From the NCBI GenBank assembly GCA_026225945.1, contig JAMJFZ010001815.1, forward strand, positions 1,358,501 through 1,422,500: a stretch of DNA of 64,000 nt. Direction: 5' to 3'. Both the position numbers and the translations under genes were made by a program. This stretch comes from Cricetomys ansorgei. Taxonomy: Eukaryota; Chordata; Mammalia; Rodentia; Nesomyidae. The first letter of the stretch is position 1. The number at the start of each line of letters is the position of its first letter. Below are positions 43,041-55,066 of this stretch, piece by piece. Below the pieces are notes generated by a model. The model did not search any database. It saw only the letters and a list, made by a program, of their open reading frames with translations, and had not been told where the DNA came from.

Positions 43041-44502
43041 TTCAACATATGAAAACCAATTAATGTAATTCACCACATAAACAAACTGAAAGAAAAAAAC
43101 CACAGATCATCTCACTAGATGCCGAGAAAATTTTTGACAGAATCCAACATCCCTTCATGATAAAAGTCTTGGAGAGATTAGGGATACAAGGGACATACCT
43201 AAACATAATAAAGGCAATTTACAGCAAACCCACAGCCAACATCAAATTAAATGGAGAAAAGCTCAAAGCAATTCCACTAAAATCAGGAACAAGGCAAGCC
43301 TGTCCCCTCTCCCCACACCTATTTAATATAGTACTTGAAGTCCTAGCTATAGCAATAAGACAATTAAAGGAGATCAAAGGGATACAAATTAGAATAGAAA
43401 AAGTCGAGTTATCCTTATTTGCAGATGATATGATAGTTTATATTAGCAACCTCCTCAGAAAAATCCAACCAAGGAACTTCTACAGTTGATAAAAAACTTC
43501 AGTGAAATGTCTGGCTACAAGATCAACTAAAAATAATCACTAGCCCTCTGGTACACAAATGACAAATGAACTGAGAAAGAAATCAGGGAATCAACTCCCT
43601 TTACCATAGCCATAAATTACATAAAATATCTTGGGGTAACTCTAACCAAGGAAGTGAAAGAGTTGTGTGACAAAAACTTCAAGTTTTTGAAAAGAGAAAT
43701 TGAAGAAGATCTCTGAAGATGGAAAGATCTTTCATGCTCCTGGATTGGTAGGATCACATAGTAAAAATGGCCATCTTACCCAAAGCAATCCACAGAGTCA
43801 ACACCATCCCTAACAAAATCCCAACACAATTCTTTACAGATCTTGAAAGGACAATACTCAAATTAATATGGAAAAACAAAAAGCCCAGGATAGCCAAAGT
43901 AGTCCTGAGAAATGAAAGAATCTCTGGGGGTTTAACTATCCCTGAGCTCAAGTTGTACTATAGAGATATAGTAATAAACATTGCATGGTATTGGCATAAA
44001 AACAGGCATGTTGATCTGAATCAAAGATCCAGCCATAAATCCATATACTTATGGACACCTGATCTTTGATAAGCCAGAAATATACAATGGAACAAAGAAA
44101 GCATCTTTAATAAATGGTGCTGGTCTAACTGGATGTCTATATGTAGAAAAATCCAAATTGATCCATATCTATCACCATGCACAAAACTCAGTCCAGGTGG
44201 ATCAAAGACCTCAACATAAAACCAGACACACTGAACACGATAGAAGAGAAAGTGGGGGAAGAGCCTTGAACAAAATGGCACAGGAGACAACTTTCTGAAC
44301 AGAACACCAATAGCTCAGGCACTAAGGTCAATAATTAATAAATCAGACCTCATGAAATTGAAAAGCTTCTGTAAGGCAAAGGACACTGTCACCAAGACAA
44401 AATGGCAGCCTCCAGAACGGGAAAAGATTTTCCCCAACTCCACTTCCAATAGAGGACCAATATCCAAAATATATAAAGAACTCAAGAAACTAGACATCAA
44501 GA
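43041..44502 (+). mobile_element. L1 ORF2 fragment, best-preserved L1 in window
   Basis: Muroid-type L1 ORF2 from within the reverse transcriptase to the C-terminal region. A 110-codon frame (43157-43489) contains [15 protein letters not shown] and the catalytic FADDMIVY; a 100-codon frame (43767-44069) contains [16 protein letters not shown] and [14 protein letters not shown]. Stops at 43487 and 43715 and frameshifts inactivate it. Both ends are missing (no poly(A), no 5' part), so it is a deletion remnant of a larger copy. It encoded the endonuclease/reverse-transcriptase protein of L1. Confidence 0.93.
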
Positions 44503-44589
44503 GATGAAGGACGAATCTTCACACCAGTGTGTAAGCTGAGAATGGGGGCTGTTTGGCTTATTCCAGGGTGAGAACAGCCTACTGCAGTT

Positions 44590-44815
44590 GCTTTGTAGAC
44601 TGTCCTTAGAGCCAGGCTTCCTGGCCTGGGTATGCACCTGCTATTTATTCACTCCAAATTCTTGGCCAGGATAGTTTTTCTTCCTGTCTTATTATCTGTA
44701 GAGTAAGCATGAAATTGTGAGTACTTGGTAGGGTAATGATAAAGAATACCACGTAGAACATTAAGTGCTCAGAATATTGCCTGGCGTGGGAGTGCTGGGT
44801 AATATTAAATAAATG
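44590..44815 (+). mobile_element. MIR SINE
   Basis: 'cttcctgtcttattatctgtagagtaa', 'gtagggtaatgataaagaatacc', 'aacattaagtgctcagaatattgcctggc' correspond in order to the MIR core and 3' part, ending 'taatattaaataaatgt'. Confidence 0.75.
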
Positions 44816-45994
44816 TGACTGTGGAAAACCAGACATCTATAAAAATGAAAATAATTAGCTATTTTTAAGTATTGGATTAGTGACACAAGGTAAAGATTTG
44901 GACAGATAAAAAAAATCTCCAGGAAAAAAATGACGTGACTCCGTGCGTGTTGTCAGGTCCTCCAGCACTCTGACATCAGCCTTTCCTTTAAAATCTCATG
45001 GATTCCCAGCTTTTTCACCTCACATACGATGTTTGAAGCTTATGGCTAGCTGTTAGGCTGAATTATTCCTTGCCAGCCCTTGCTTTGGCAACTTCAGTGC
45101 TCTCTCGAGCTACCTTTGGTTTTTGACAGCCTCTTTTCTTTTGACTTTGTTCATCTAACAAATATTCATTGACTGGGAGATCAAGGCATTCTTTACATAG
45201 AAGCGAACATTGAAGAAAAAAAAAAAACGTGGACTTCAGTAACAATTTCCAGCCAATTGCAAGTGGAACAAACAGTTTAAGAAAGGCCGGCATGCCACAG
45301 AAGTAATGTCTCGCAGGATCCATGAATGGGGAGGTTAGGGGACTTGTGAATGGGTGACACTGAGGTGAAAGGCTGGATAATGAGAGAGCAGGGGAACCAG
45401 AAAAGACCCTGAGTAGACACATGCAAACTGTGTTTCTAAACCTAAAAGGAGGCCAGGATCTGGAGAATCTGGGGAGGTAGAGAAGCCCAGGGGAGGAAGT
45501 CAGGGACACATGCCTGAACTGTGGGACACCCAGGTGGTAGTATTCTGGACTGTTTTCTGGGGAATTGGACACCACACCATTCTTCCACAGACCCTCTACC
45601 CCAGGCCATTATAGTATTAGACTATTTCTAAAGTTTTTTTTTTTAAATGAAGAATGGAATCAGCTATAGTCCAAAGAAAGAATTTACCACGGAAATTTGG
45701 TGCTGTTGTACCAGAGAATACTTGAAACTTCCTAGCCCAGCATTTCTCCAGTTTATTTTTTCTGTTTTGTCTCTCATTTCTTGCATGTGGCCAGATCTTC
45801 CTGCTCTTGCCTTCTGATCTCCTGCAGGTCCCTGCTACCTTCTTATGTAGGGTTGCTTGAATCTCTTTTTCATAGCCAAGAATAGGTGCTGGCACTAATA
45901 TGTATCTCTAAACTATCTATAATCCTCTGCTAAACAGAGATGCCCATCCTTAGTCATGTTTTAAAATTATAATTTGTTATTTAAAAATATTCAA
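44816..45994. other. Unassigned DNA with the longest open frame
   Basis: The 170-codon antisense frame at 45063-45575 is the longest in the window. It has a Phe run from an A-tract, low-complexity Ser/Pro stretches and no domain, start context or splice pattern I recognise. The plus-strand text near 45155-45180 ('aacaaatattcattgac') resembles an old mammalian interspersed repeat. A second 92-codon frame lies at 45617-45895. I call no gene. Confidence 0.4.
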
Positions 45995-46315
45995 GACCTG
46001 GGGACATTGTTCAGTGAGTAAGGCTGCTTTTTATACAAGTCCAAAGACCTGAATTTGAATTCCTAGCACCCACGTAAAAAGCTTGGCATTGCTGCACATG
46101 GCTGACATAACAGCATTTGGGGACAAAGACAGGCAGATCCCAAGGGCTTTCTTGCTAGTCAGCTTAGTGAAATGGTAAACTTCGGTATAGTGAGACAGGA
46201 CTTCTCACTGATGTCCTACTCTAGCCTCTGCATGTGTGTACAGGACCATGCCGACTGAATGTATATGCAATGCACACACATATATACCCCACACACGATC
46301 CCATAAATAAAATAG
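45995..46315 (+). mobile_element. B3 SINE (long form)
   Basis: 'gggacattgttcagtgagtaagg' head, 'gaatttgaattcctagcaccc' (B box), 'gacaaagacaggcagatcccaagggc', 'gtcagcttagtgaaatgg', 'agtgagacagga', AATAAA tail. About 320 bp with the B1-like middle of B3. Confidence 0.78.
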
Positions 46316-49300
46316 TGGGATAGACTTCCTTATTTTCTAGAACAGACATACATGGGACATGGGTTTTCTTTGCTTTCTCTTTGGTTTTTAATCTAAAGCC
46401 AGATACACAGGGCTACCTCAGTAAGGATTTTACTTGTAGTAAAGTTAAACCTATTACTTAATGTAAAGCCATCCCTCAATCAGCACTGGTAAAGAAAAAA
46501 GGTCAGAGGAAGGTATTTCTATTCTGGAATACAGCAGGATAATGATATCCTTATAAAGAAAAGATCATCACATAAAGTTGACAAGAAGCTGCAATAAGAT
46601 GTCTGCAGTTTGTATCCAGGGGATACAACTGAGATGGAAGTGTGGCACAACCATCCTTTCTGCACTGTGGTTTTCATTGAGAAGTGGAGGACCACTCCCA
46701 TAGCCAGGTGTCATTGCATAAAACAAGCTGTTTTGCCTGGAACCAGGCACATCTGCACCCTAGCACCCTATAAATAGGAATGGCACAGTACCAAACTGCC
46801 GCTGCCAGTGCCCTTGAGGCCTCCTATCTAGTACTCAGCTAGGCTAATCCCATCAGGCAAGGGCCTGTAGAACAACTGCCTTTTTGTAGGGTACTTGGCA
46901 AACTGGACTGTTGTCAGCCTTGAACGCTCTAAACTTGAGACCTTGTACTTTGCAGGGATCTGGCGAGCCAGCCCTTGCTTCTCCACCGTTCTGCATCAAG
47001 TACTAACATTTCACGTAGGAGTTTGTGTGCCAAAAACCCTTGCAAAAACATAATCATTTATATACTATGTGGAAACCAATGGTCTATTGCTTCAGGAAGC
47101 TGCAAACCAGGAAAATGTATTTTAAGCACTATGTATTGACAAGCCTTGCCTTTGTATGTATACTTTCTGGGAGTGCTGTGTTCTCAGGATGAATGGTACC
47201 CATTCCAGACCTGGTCTGACTTTTTTGGAAATATATCAAGGACGTTTAGCTGTCTCTGTCTAGAAACTGTTACAGTTTACTTAGCATTAAGAGGAGAAAT
47301 TCCTTAAATTGATTAAGGTAGTCAACTTATGAGTCACTTCATAAGAATCTTTCTAAATATTATGCTAGGAACTAGGCTCAGAATGTCAATCAGTGAAGTG
47401 TTTTGAGTAAAATGAATGACATGCTATAAGTGACACTTGCTAAAATAACCGACCTACAATTAACAAAGGAGAAAGGGAGTATTTACCAGTAAATTTGACA
47501 GCTAGGAATGAATGTCATGTTTGACATTAGCTGTAAACTCCGATCTTTTATACAAAAAGCAATGAGTCTAATGGAGTGAGACTGCACTAAACAGTTCCCA
47601 GGGGTACATAAAATATAGTTAATACAGTCGGGCTGCCAGGCATATCAGCCTTACAACAGAAAATGGTCCAAATGGCAAAGGCTGCACAGATCTTTTGCTG
47701 GAAGGCAGCATATGCAACTGGATCCAATGGCATTGTACCACTGTGATGCTGTGCAACCAAGCCTCTTCTTCTCCTACGCTTCCACACTTGGAAGTTCATA
47801 GCAGCAAGCAAACAGAGTCCTCCACACTGAAACTTCTGTCCTGAGACAAAATGCATTCTGCGTTTGGTAAATTTCGACATTAGCAGGAGTTTTCATTCTG
47901 AGCTTTAATACCATACGAACAGCATTTCATTTTATGATAGCCTTCCATTTTGATACGCCAGATTCAGGACTGGTGTAAGGCTGCCAGGGCCGATGAGAAT
48001 TCCCAATGAAAATCATGGTAGAAAACATTTAATAAGGCACCATTTTCAGAAAAGACATAGGGGCTTAACACAGATACAGAATCAGAAGATTTATTTAAAA
48101 ATATAGCCTGACAGGTATGGCTGCTGAGAAAAGACTCCTCTGTGGCTGTAAAAACGTCTGTATGCACGCAGGGCGTTCTTCAAAGAGTTCCACAGCATTA
48201 CACTTTCGTTCAGTCTCCTCATCAATTGTCACAAATGGAGCTACCGGTAGTTTTCAGAATAGACCCTACCAACAAACTTTTATGTTCCATAAGTTCTCAA
48301 AGTAAAAGAACATCCAAGCTTCCTAATGAAGAATCAGTAACCATTTATGTGAGCATCTGATGATCTGGAGGCTACAGAGAAGGTGAATCTCAAGTCCTGC
48401 AGCTCTTGATTGCATAGTCTGTTAGAGCAGCTTGTGTAACACCCTCAAATTTAATATCTTTGGTGACAACCATTGTGTTTCTTGGGATATACAGCTCTAG
48501 ATGGATGTGAAATCATCAAAGCCTGTACACAAGTGACACTTTAAGAAAAGTATGCCAAATACTATTGTTTGTAAAGCTATTTCTAATTAAAAGTGTGTCT
48601 GTTATCCCAGAGTTTATGTCTAGCTTTTGAAAATAGTATTAAGTAGTATTAGATAAAGTGGGCATTGTTAAGTCACTGTCCGTTTGGACCTTGGTGACTA
48701 GGAATGACGGAAGGCCTCGATGTTGGTCCTCTCCTTTGAATGTTGTTGAGCAACAGTGAATTTGTAGTGATATTAGACGTCAGAAATGTTCATAAATAGG
48801 TTCTATTTTTACATTTACCTTCTAATGCTTTTCACTAAGAGATTCTTCACCACCACAGAAAATATAACTGGTAGGAGACAACACCATCCTTATGAAGACA
48901 ATTTGTTTGTAGGTGGTGGTGGCTGCATGAAGGTCCTGCTGTTATATCTTCACAATAGTGAAGATGTTGGAAGGTTTACATCCTTCTCTTCTGTTTAAAG
49001 CCATATAACTATCCATTTTCTTAATAATGGCTCCAGTATTTATTTAGAGAAGATGGACAATAACAGTACTTCCCCCTCCTAGAGATTATGATGTTTGGAT
49101 GAAGACACAGGACTCCTCATAAATGTTGGTCTTTATTATTTACATACGTTTTATCTCTGTTTTATCATAACACCTGTTGAACAAATAGTCACACTAGAGG
49201 AAATCCGCTGCCACTGGGAAATACAGCGTATCAGCAACGAGCCCTCGGCTGTACTGTAGTCACACTGGGAGGCTCACTCTGCTTTCTCACTGCAAAGATG

Positions 49301-49639
49301 GGCTCCACCTGACTTACAGACAGCAGTGCTCTGAAGTAGAGCAGGAAGGGTGTTTACGGATGATAATTAGGTTGTTAAACTACCAGGTAACATGCTTTCA
49401 GAGCTTCGAAGGCATAGGGGAGGGGGTGGGAAAGATTCATTCTTTGAAGGGCACTGGAAAGAAAATTCAGTTCAAGTCTTGGCAGAAACAATTTCTATTT
49501 CCAAGATTAGCACTTTCCTATCTCTACCAACAGCTTCCTATCACTTGTCTTGCTGATAACTACTGCTGGGTTTCCATGTTAACACAAAAATATTAGGAGT
49601 TAGAAACTGTAGCAATTGTGAGCTTACACCTTTGCATAA
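46316..49639. other. Unique DNA
   Basis: More than 3 kb with no recognised repeat. A TATA-like CTATAAATAGG is at about 46768-46778. Minus-strand frames of 97 codons (47587-47880) and 67 codons (47964-48167) and a plus frame of 72 codons (48142-48360) cluster at 47580-48360, but none shows a recognisable domain. Confidence 0.4.
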
Positions 49640-49725
49640 AATAAAAAACCCTAGTTCAAGTGGTAAATATGCCACTTTAAATTTGTGGCGTTTGGGCAAG
49701 TTAATTTAGCTCTTATGTAGTTGTT
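49640..49725 (+). mobile_element. Probable MIR fragment
   Basis: 'gccactttaaatttgtggcgtttgggcaagttaattta' (in part) fits MIR's CTGCCACTT...TGGGCAAGTTACTTAA block. Short and uncertain. Confidence 0.4.
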
Positions 49726-50644
49726 GCTAAAGATCTGACTTTGGCTAGAGATTTGGCTGCCCTTTGTCCTTCACTCCTGGGAGATATGGAATAATAGGCA
49801 CATCTTTGTTACGTTTGCAGGACTCAGGGTTTGTGCTAAAGAGAATGATGGTTAGGACTACCAGGCCTGAAATACCTTCTTGTGAACAAAGGTGTGCTTC
49901 TGGATGTGGTATCCTCCCAAAATCAGGGCTGGGAGGAGGCTACAGGTTGAGTGGTTCATTTGTGTCCCATTAGTTTAATCAATCATGCCTCTATGAGGAA
50001 ACTCAATATAGTGTTTGTAGTCTGGAGCTTGGATGAGTTCCCTAGAGAATACTACTTGTCACTATGCTGCCATGGTGACAACCCTGCTTACCCAAGGGAC
50101 ACCATTAGCTCCCCACCTAGGATCTTCTGGGCCTCACTCTGTCAGCTCTTTTACCACACTATTCTTAGTTTGTGCCCTTCCTATCATAAAATTATAGTTC
50201 TATCTCACATGTGCTATTCTGGTGAATTGTCATACAATAAAATACAATAAGATGTCCCACATTTGTGTCCAGTTGTTTAGAAATGAAATGAAGTCTAGGG
50301 ACTCCTAGGCTTGAAGGGAGCATCTGCAGTGCTGCTGGTGGTGGTTTGAGGGAGGCTGCAACCCTTAAACCTCAATTCTTCATTCTGAGGAGTTAGTATC
50401 AGAAGTCATTTCAGAGAGGTACTCCGCTGCTCTATTTGAACAAACAGTCTTGAAAAGTCTGATAGTCTTGTGCTGCAGCTCTCCATGTGTGGTTGCCAGA
50501 GGGGCCCCCATTCAGAGTGTCTAGAATATGGTTTGAAATGAAGAATCTGTCAGATAGCCTGCACATGGGTCTGGAGCTCTGCACCTTCACAAGACCTCTA
50601 GGCCATTCCAGTGCACTAAAGCTTGAAAAAAGCTGTTCTGGCTG
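49726..50644. other. Unassigned DNA
   Basis: No feature is recognised. Frames of 69 and 99 codons (49764-50250) have no family match. Confidence 0.4.
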
Positions 50645-50870
50645 TCAGAGTTAGAAGCCAGAGTGAGTCCGGGTTTGAACTACCTTCTCATTATAATGCT
50701 CTGTAATCTTAAATAAGATACTTAATGTGTATGGGCCTTGGCTTCTCATCTGTAGAGATGATTATAAAGGTACAACATTCACCATTGGGTTGCAAATAGC
50801 TTAACACGTATACAATATTGAGCATAGAATCTGGAATATTGAGGACTTTACAGATATCTGGAAGTTGTAT
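50645..50870 (+). mobile_element. MIR SINE
   Basis: 'gtgagtccgggtttgaac', 'taatcttaaataagatacttaat', 'ccttggcttctcatctgtagagatgattataaagg' (in part) run in MIR order (TGTGTGACCTTGGGCAAGT, then CTCATCTGTAAAATG). Confidence 0.75.
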
Positions 50871-51217
50871 AAAAATCATGAATATTATGTAGTAAATATT
50901 AAATAATATATAGTATGTGAGATTGGCTTAATAATGGTCTGAATTACAGTGTTTCGTTTGTAGGTTTTCAATTTAGAGCAATACACAGTCATGCAAACAA
51001 AGCAGAATCTGCACTTTGGCTTGTGAATTTGGACCGCTTCCTAAGTTAGTTATACGCAATGTGATCATCTCATAATCATAAGCCATAGAGAGGAGATGCA
51101 TCAACTTGTCACACACAACAATGAAAGGGAAAGCAACAAAGATAGAAGTGTACTCATAAGCTGTGTGTTCAAGAGGGTACAATGGCCAGACTGGTGTCCC
51201 CAACCCCAGGACTCTCA
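50871..51217. other. Unassigned DNA
   Basis: No feature is recognised. Confidence 0.4.
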
Positions 51218-51498
51218 TGCAGTTGTTAGGCTGCTATGGCAGCTCACCCAAGAAGACAAGGAGGTGCTTTTATATATGCACACCCTGCTAGACATCTTCA
51301 GAGGGGACCATTATCGTGGCCAATACCAGTGGAATCCAGAGCGTCTGAGCTCAGGTGTTTTTATTCATTCAGAACTCCTCAGGGGCAGATCATAAGCAAT
51401 CAAACATCCCCCACAGAAATCCAACACCTGCAGGCACCCCTTTTCCAATGATGCACAAAAACAATTATTTTCAACACAACTAAAAATAAACTTCCACA
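51218..51498 (-). repeat. 3' LTR of ERV at 51218-53272
   Basis: Shorter than its partner (281 against 317 bp) through a deletion around 51365-51430, including the block after the AATAAA region. Confidence 0.85.
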
Positions 51499-52933
51499 TT
51501 TCCCCTTCTCTGTATAAGCCAATCCAAAAAAAAATTGCTTTATCTCTATAACACAATTTAACACTATACTGGCAATACTATTTACAAAAGGAACAATCAT
51601 GAGGGTTGCTAAGGCACAGGACCAAATGAAACCAAACATCTATCAAGCTTTTCACAACGTCTTTGGACAGCAGAAAAACATTATCAATGTCCAATTATCT
51701 GTAATTCACTCACGATCTTCTGGGCTCCTCCAAAGGGCTTGGATCACTTCTCTTCTCTGACTTCTGCAGCATACACAGCTTGCCCTTCAGGCTCTGGCTG
51801 GCTTTCCTCCATTGCTGCTACTCTTCTTGATGGTTGTCCCATGGTACTGGCATCTCAAAACCTGCTGGGGTCCCTTGCTGCAATTGGACTGCACTTTCAC
51901 TAATAGCCTTTCATAGGGTCTCTTCATGGTGCCAAGCCTCAACTTCTCTATATGACCCTTTCATTCTGGGCCTTCAACTACCCCAGAGGCTGCACCCTTA
52001 CCAATGGCCTCTCCTGGCCTCTCATGGTGCAAAGTCTCAACAGTTTTCCATAACCCCTTCATGCCTTCAAAACCAGAACCACCTGGGTAACTCTTATAGA
52101 ACTAGGTTAAGTTGCCAGCAGGAGATATAATCTCAGTCAATTCTGGAAAACAGTTTCTGTGTGCTGACCCTGAGGAAACATTTTCCAGATTTTCAGATAG
52201 AGTCTGGTTTGCTGGAAAAAATAACTAATCACTTTGTTTGTAGTAAGGATCCCCTCGTGGGTGGGGATCTCACCACCACCACCAGTATCTGAGACTGCTT
52301 TTCTCTTAGTCAGGTTGCAGGAAAAAAAAATGTTCAGTTAAACTAAGCAGCTTTTTGGCTCTAAGCCACAGCTTCCACAACAACAGGGGGTCCTGGGCTG
52401 GTGGGAAGAATCTCTGGCTGAAATATTCTGGCAGTTTGGCGTTCTTTTTCACCACCACTAAGGGGAAACATACAACTTCTTTCACAGATCTCAAACACAA
52501 CATCTTGAGCTTCACACACAGAAGACACAGTTGTCAGGAAACTCAGTTTGTGGCACACTACAACACCACCACCAGAGGCAGGAGGAAGCATTGGCTCCAT
52601 GATTAGGAAAAGCAGTTAGAGCCTTGCTTTTTCCTGCTCGCAGCTGAGTTCCTTACCTCTAAGGGCCTCCATTCTGGAGCTCTCACCTCAGATCTGTTTT
52701 CTTCATTTATCTATTAATTTTACAGCCTTTTCTCTTCATAGAGGCTTATTTCCTTTCTCTTTCTCCTCTTCTTTCAGGAGCCTTCAGTTAATACTTTAAT
52801 CTCTATCCTCGGGTAGCCTCCCTGAGCATACTTTACCAGACTCTGTGAGGTCTGGAGTTTCTTTCTCTTCTTCCTTGTCTCCAAATTCAATGTAGTGGAC
52901 ATGATTAAGACATCATGCCCTTCTTTACTTTCT

Positions 52934-52953
52934 GCCTACCATATTGGGTGCCA
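52934..52953 (-). other. Primer-binding site, tRNA-Lys1,2 type
   Basis: Minus strand TGGCACCCAATATGGTAGGC. Against TGGCGCCCAACGTGG the first 15 bases differ at three places only, all explained by CpG decay. It lies two bases from the end of the 5' LTR. Confidence 0.75.
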
Positions 52954-52955
52954 TT

Positions 52956-53272
52956 TGTAGTAACTAGCTGGTGTGTAGGCTCACCAAGAATGACTCAGAG
53001 CCATATTCATAGGTGGAATCCCTTCCAGACCTCAGCAGAGGGAACCACCATCATGGCAAGCACTATGTTAGACAGGGGGACCCCAAGCTTCTGAACTCAG
53101 GTGTTTTTATTCACTTAGAACTCCTCAGGTGCAGATCATAAGCAACTAAACATCTCCCACATGAATCCAACACCTGCAAACAATACAAAGTGCCAAGGCC
53201 TATGCATTCCTTTTTCTAACAGTGCACAAAAACAATTATTTTAAACATAACTAAAAATAAACTTCCATAACA
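52956..53272 (-). repeat. 5' LTR of ERV at 51218-53272
   Basis: Minus strand begins TGTTATGGAAGTTTATTTTT and ends GTTACTACA. Direct repeat of 51218-51498. Confidence 0.85.
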
Positions 53273-54896
53273 CCCCCACTCTCTGCCCAGCCAGATCCTG
53301 TATACTTTCAGGGTCTAGTCTGGTGAGTCTACTTTACACCCTCATATATCTTACTAAACCCTCACATCTAGCCCAGGTCTCACATTACTTCCTTAGCCCA
53401 GTCAGGCTACCCTTGCTTGAAAGGCCAGGCTAACACTCTGACCACCCACACCAACAGACTGTCCTTGTGCCATATCCAACGTTTGCCCCAAGCTCGTTCC
53501 TGAACATTTTGTACAAAGGTACAGAGAGGTGAATCTGACTGGTCTTCCATTTCAGGTACCACCACTAATCCTCAGATCTATACCCAACTCTGGATTTGCA
53601 CATCTGGTACTTCAGCCAAGCCCCTCAATGTCCAGCAGATTTCATTCCACCTAAGTCATTTTCAACCTTTAGACCTAAAACAATCAGCACATTTTATGCT
53701 CTGCTCCAATGTGCTCTGCCCATATCAGACACAGAATGAACAAAAAAGTCTTCATGCAAAGATCTCATTCTCAAAACACAAACAATATGAAAGTTCAAGA
53801 AAGTAGCCACCCTCCAAATCAATTAGTATAATAAAAATGTTCCTCAGTGAAAATTTCCTAAGTGAACCCCAATGTCACATAATTTAAAAGAAGGATCATA
53901 AACCTTATTAAAGAATTAAAATAATTTTAAGACACAAAGAAACAGCTCAAAGAACTTAAAAAAGGAACTTAAATAATGCCTGAATGATTAAAGCAATCCA
54001 CAATTTGAAAATGGAATTCAGTAAAGACACAGAAAATTTCAAGAAAATTCAGACAGAATTGAAAAACCTAATAACCAACTAGAGAATTCAAGGATAAACT
54101 TTACAAGTATAAGCAATCAGAATATAGGTTATCAGAATTTTAAAATAAAATAGAGGAACTAGATGAAATAAGCAAAGAATATTAAATTAAAGAAAAAAAA
54201 AACATAGACAAGGAACATACATGAAATGTAGGTCACAGTGAAAAGACCAAATCTTCAAATGATAGGAAGAAATCAGGGACAAGAATCTCAGGTCGACGCA
54301 TAGACCAGACCGTCCACAAGATTGTAGAAGAAAAGTTTCCAAAATTAAGGGATACAAAAAGCACATAGATAACTAAGTAGAAAAGACCATAAAAGTGAAT
54401 TCCCATGGCATATGACAGTTACAACATTAAGCGTATAGACCAAATAAAGTGTATTCAAAGCTGCAAGAGAAAAAGCAAATAACATTGAAAGGAAAACACA
54501 TCAGAGTAACAGCTGATTTCTCTATAGAAATTGTGAAAGCTAGAGGAACCTGGAGCAATTCATCTGAAGTTCTGAAAGGTCAGATGGCCAATCTAGACTT
54601 AAGTGCCCAGGGAAATGATCTGCATTATGGGAAAAAATGAGAATAGCTAAGAGATTGCAGAAGGTCAGAAAAACAATGAAGCTACAATTACTGAAACAAA
54701 AAGACGGATAACAAAACAGTACCAAAAACCAATAGCAAGATGATCAACCAAAACATACTGTTCAGAAATAACTTTAAGTATTGATAGTCTCAATTTTCTA
54801 ATAAAAGACACAGGCTTGATGAATGGATATATTAAAAAATCCTATCTCTCTATTGTCTACAAAGAAACACATCTTAGCTTTAAAGATAGACACATA

Positions 54897-55066
54897 GGCC
54901 AGGTAGTGGAGGTCCACACTTTTAATCCTGGTGCTTGGGAGGCAGAGGCAGGCGGATCTCTGTGAGTTCGAGGCCAGCCTGGTCTACAGAGTGAGTTCCA
55001 CCACAGTCAGAGTTACAACAGAGAGACTCACTCTCAAAAAAACCAAAACCGAAACCCAACAAAAAG
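54897..55066 (+). mobile_element. B1 SINE inserted in L1
   Basis: Full-length B1 with a 15-bp target duplication, AAAGATAGACACATA (54882-54896) and AAAGATAGTCACATA (55067-55081), one mismatch. Contains the local variant GAGTTACAACAGAGAGAC and an A-rich tail with C interruptions. Confidence 0.96.

Larger units (their letters stand above)
51218..53272 (-). mobile_element. Non-autonomous ERV, second copy (ERVK/mys-like)
   Basis: About 2.05 kb. The 5' LTR is at 52956-53272 and the 3' LTR at 51218-51498 (minus strand). The primer-binding site is at 52934-52953 and the polypurine tract AGAGAAGGGGAAA at 51499-51511. The interior (51512-52933) shares with the copy at 3355 the blocks next to the 3' LTR, the 'ggcctctcctggcctctcatgg' region and others. 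It has about 400 extra bases and still no gag, pol or env frame. Frames of 69-98 codons at 51834-52606 resemble nothing. The flanking 6-mers CTCTCA and CCCCCA match at 4 of 6. The 3' LTR has lost three bases at its start (TGTGGAAG). Confidence 0.85.

Noticed and set aside
43157..44069. Reverse transcriptase as a domesticated or bacterial-type gene (retron, group II intron)
   Set aside because: The FADDMIVY and [14 protein letters not shown] wording and the surrounding DNA are plain L1 ORF2, broken by stops.
45063..45575. 170-codon antisense open frame as a gene
   Set aside because: Longest frame in the window, but with a Phe run from an A-tract, low-complexity Ser/Pro stretches, no domain and no exon or promoter evidence. 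A frame of this size is expected by chance in 64 kb.
46740..46800. TATA-driven promoter
   Set aside because: CTATAAATAGG alone, without CpG island, coding exon or recognised LTR borders, is not enough.
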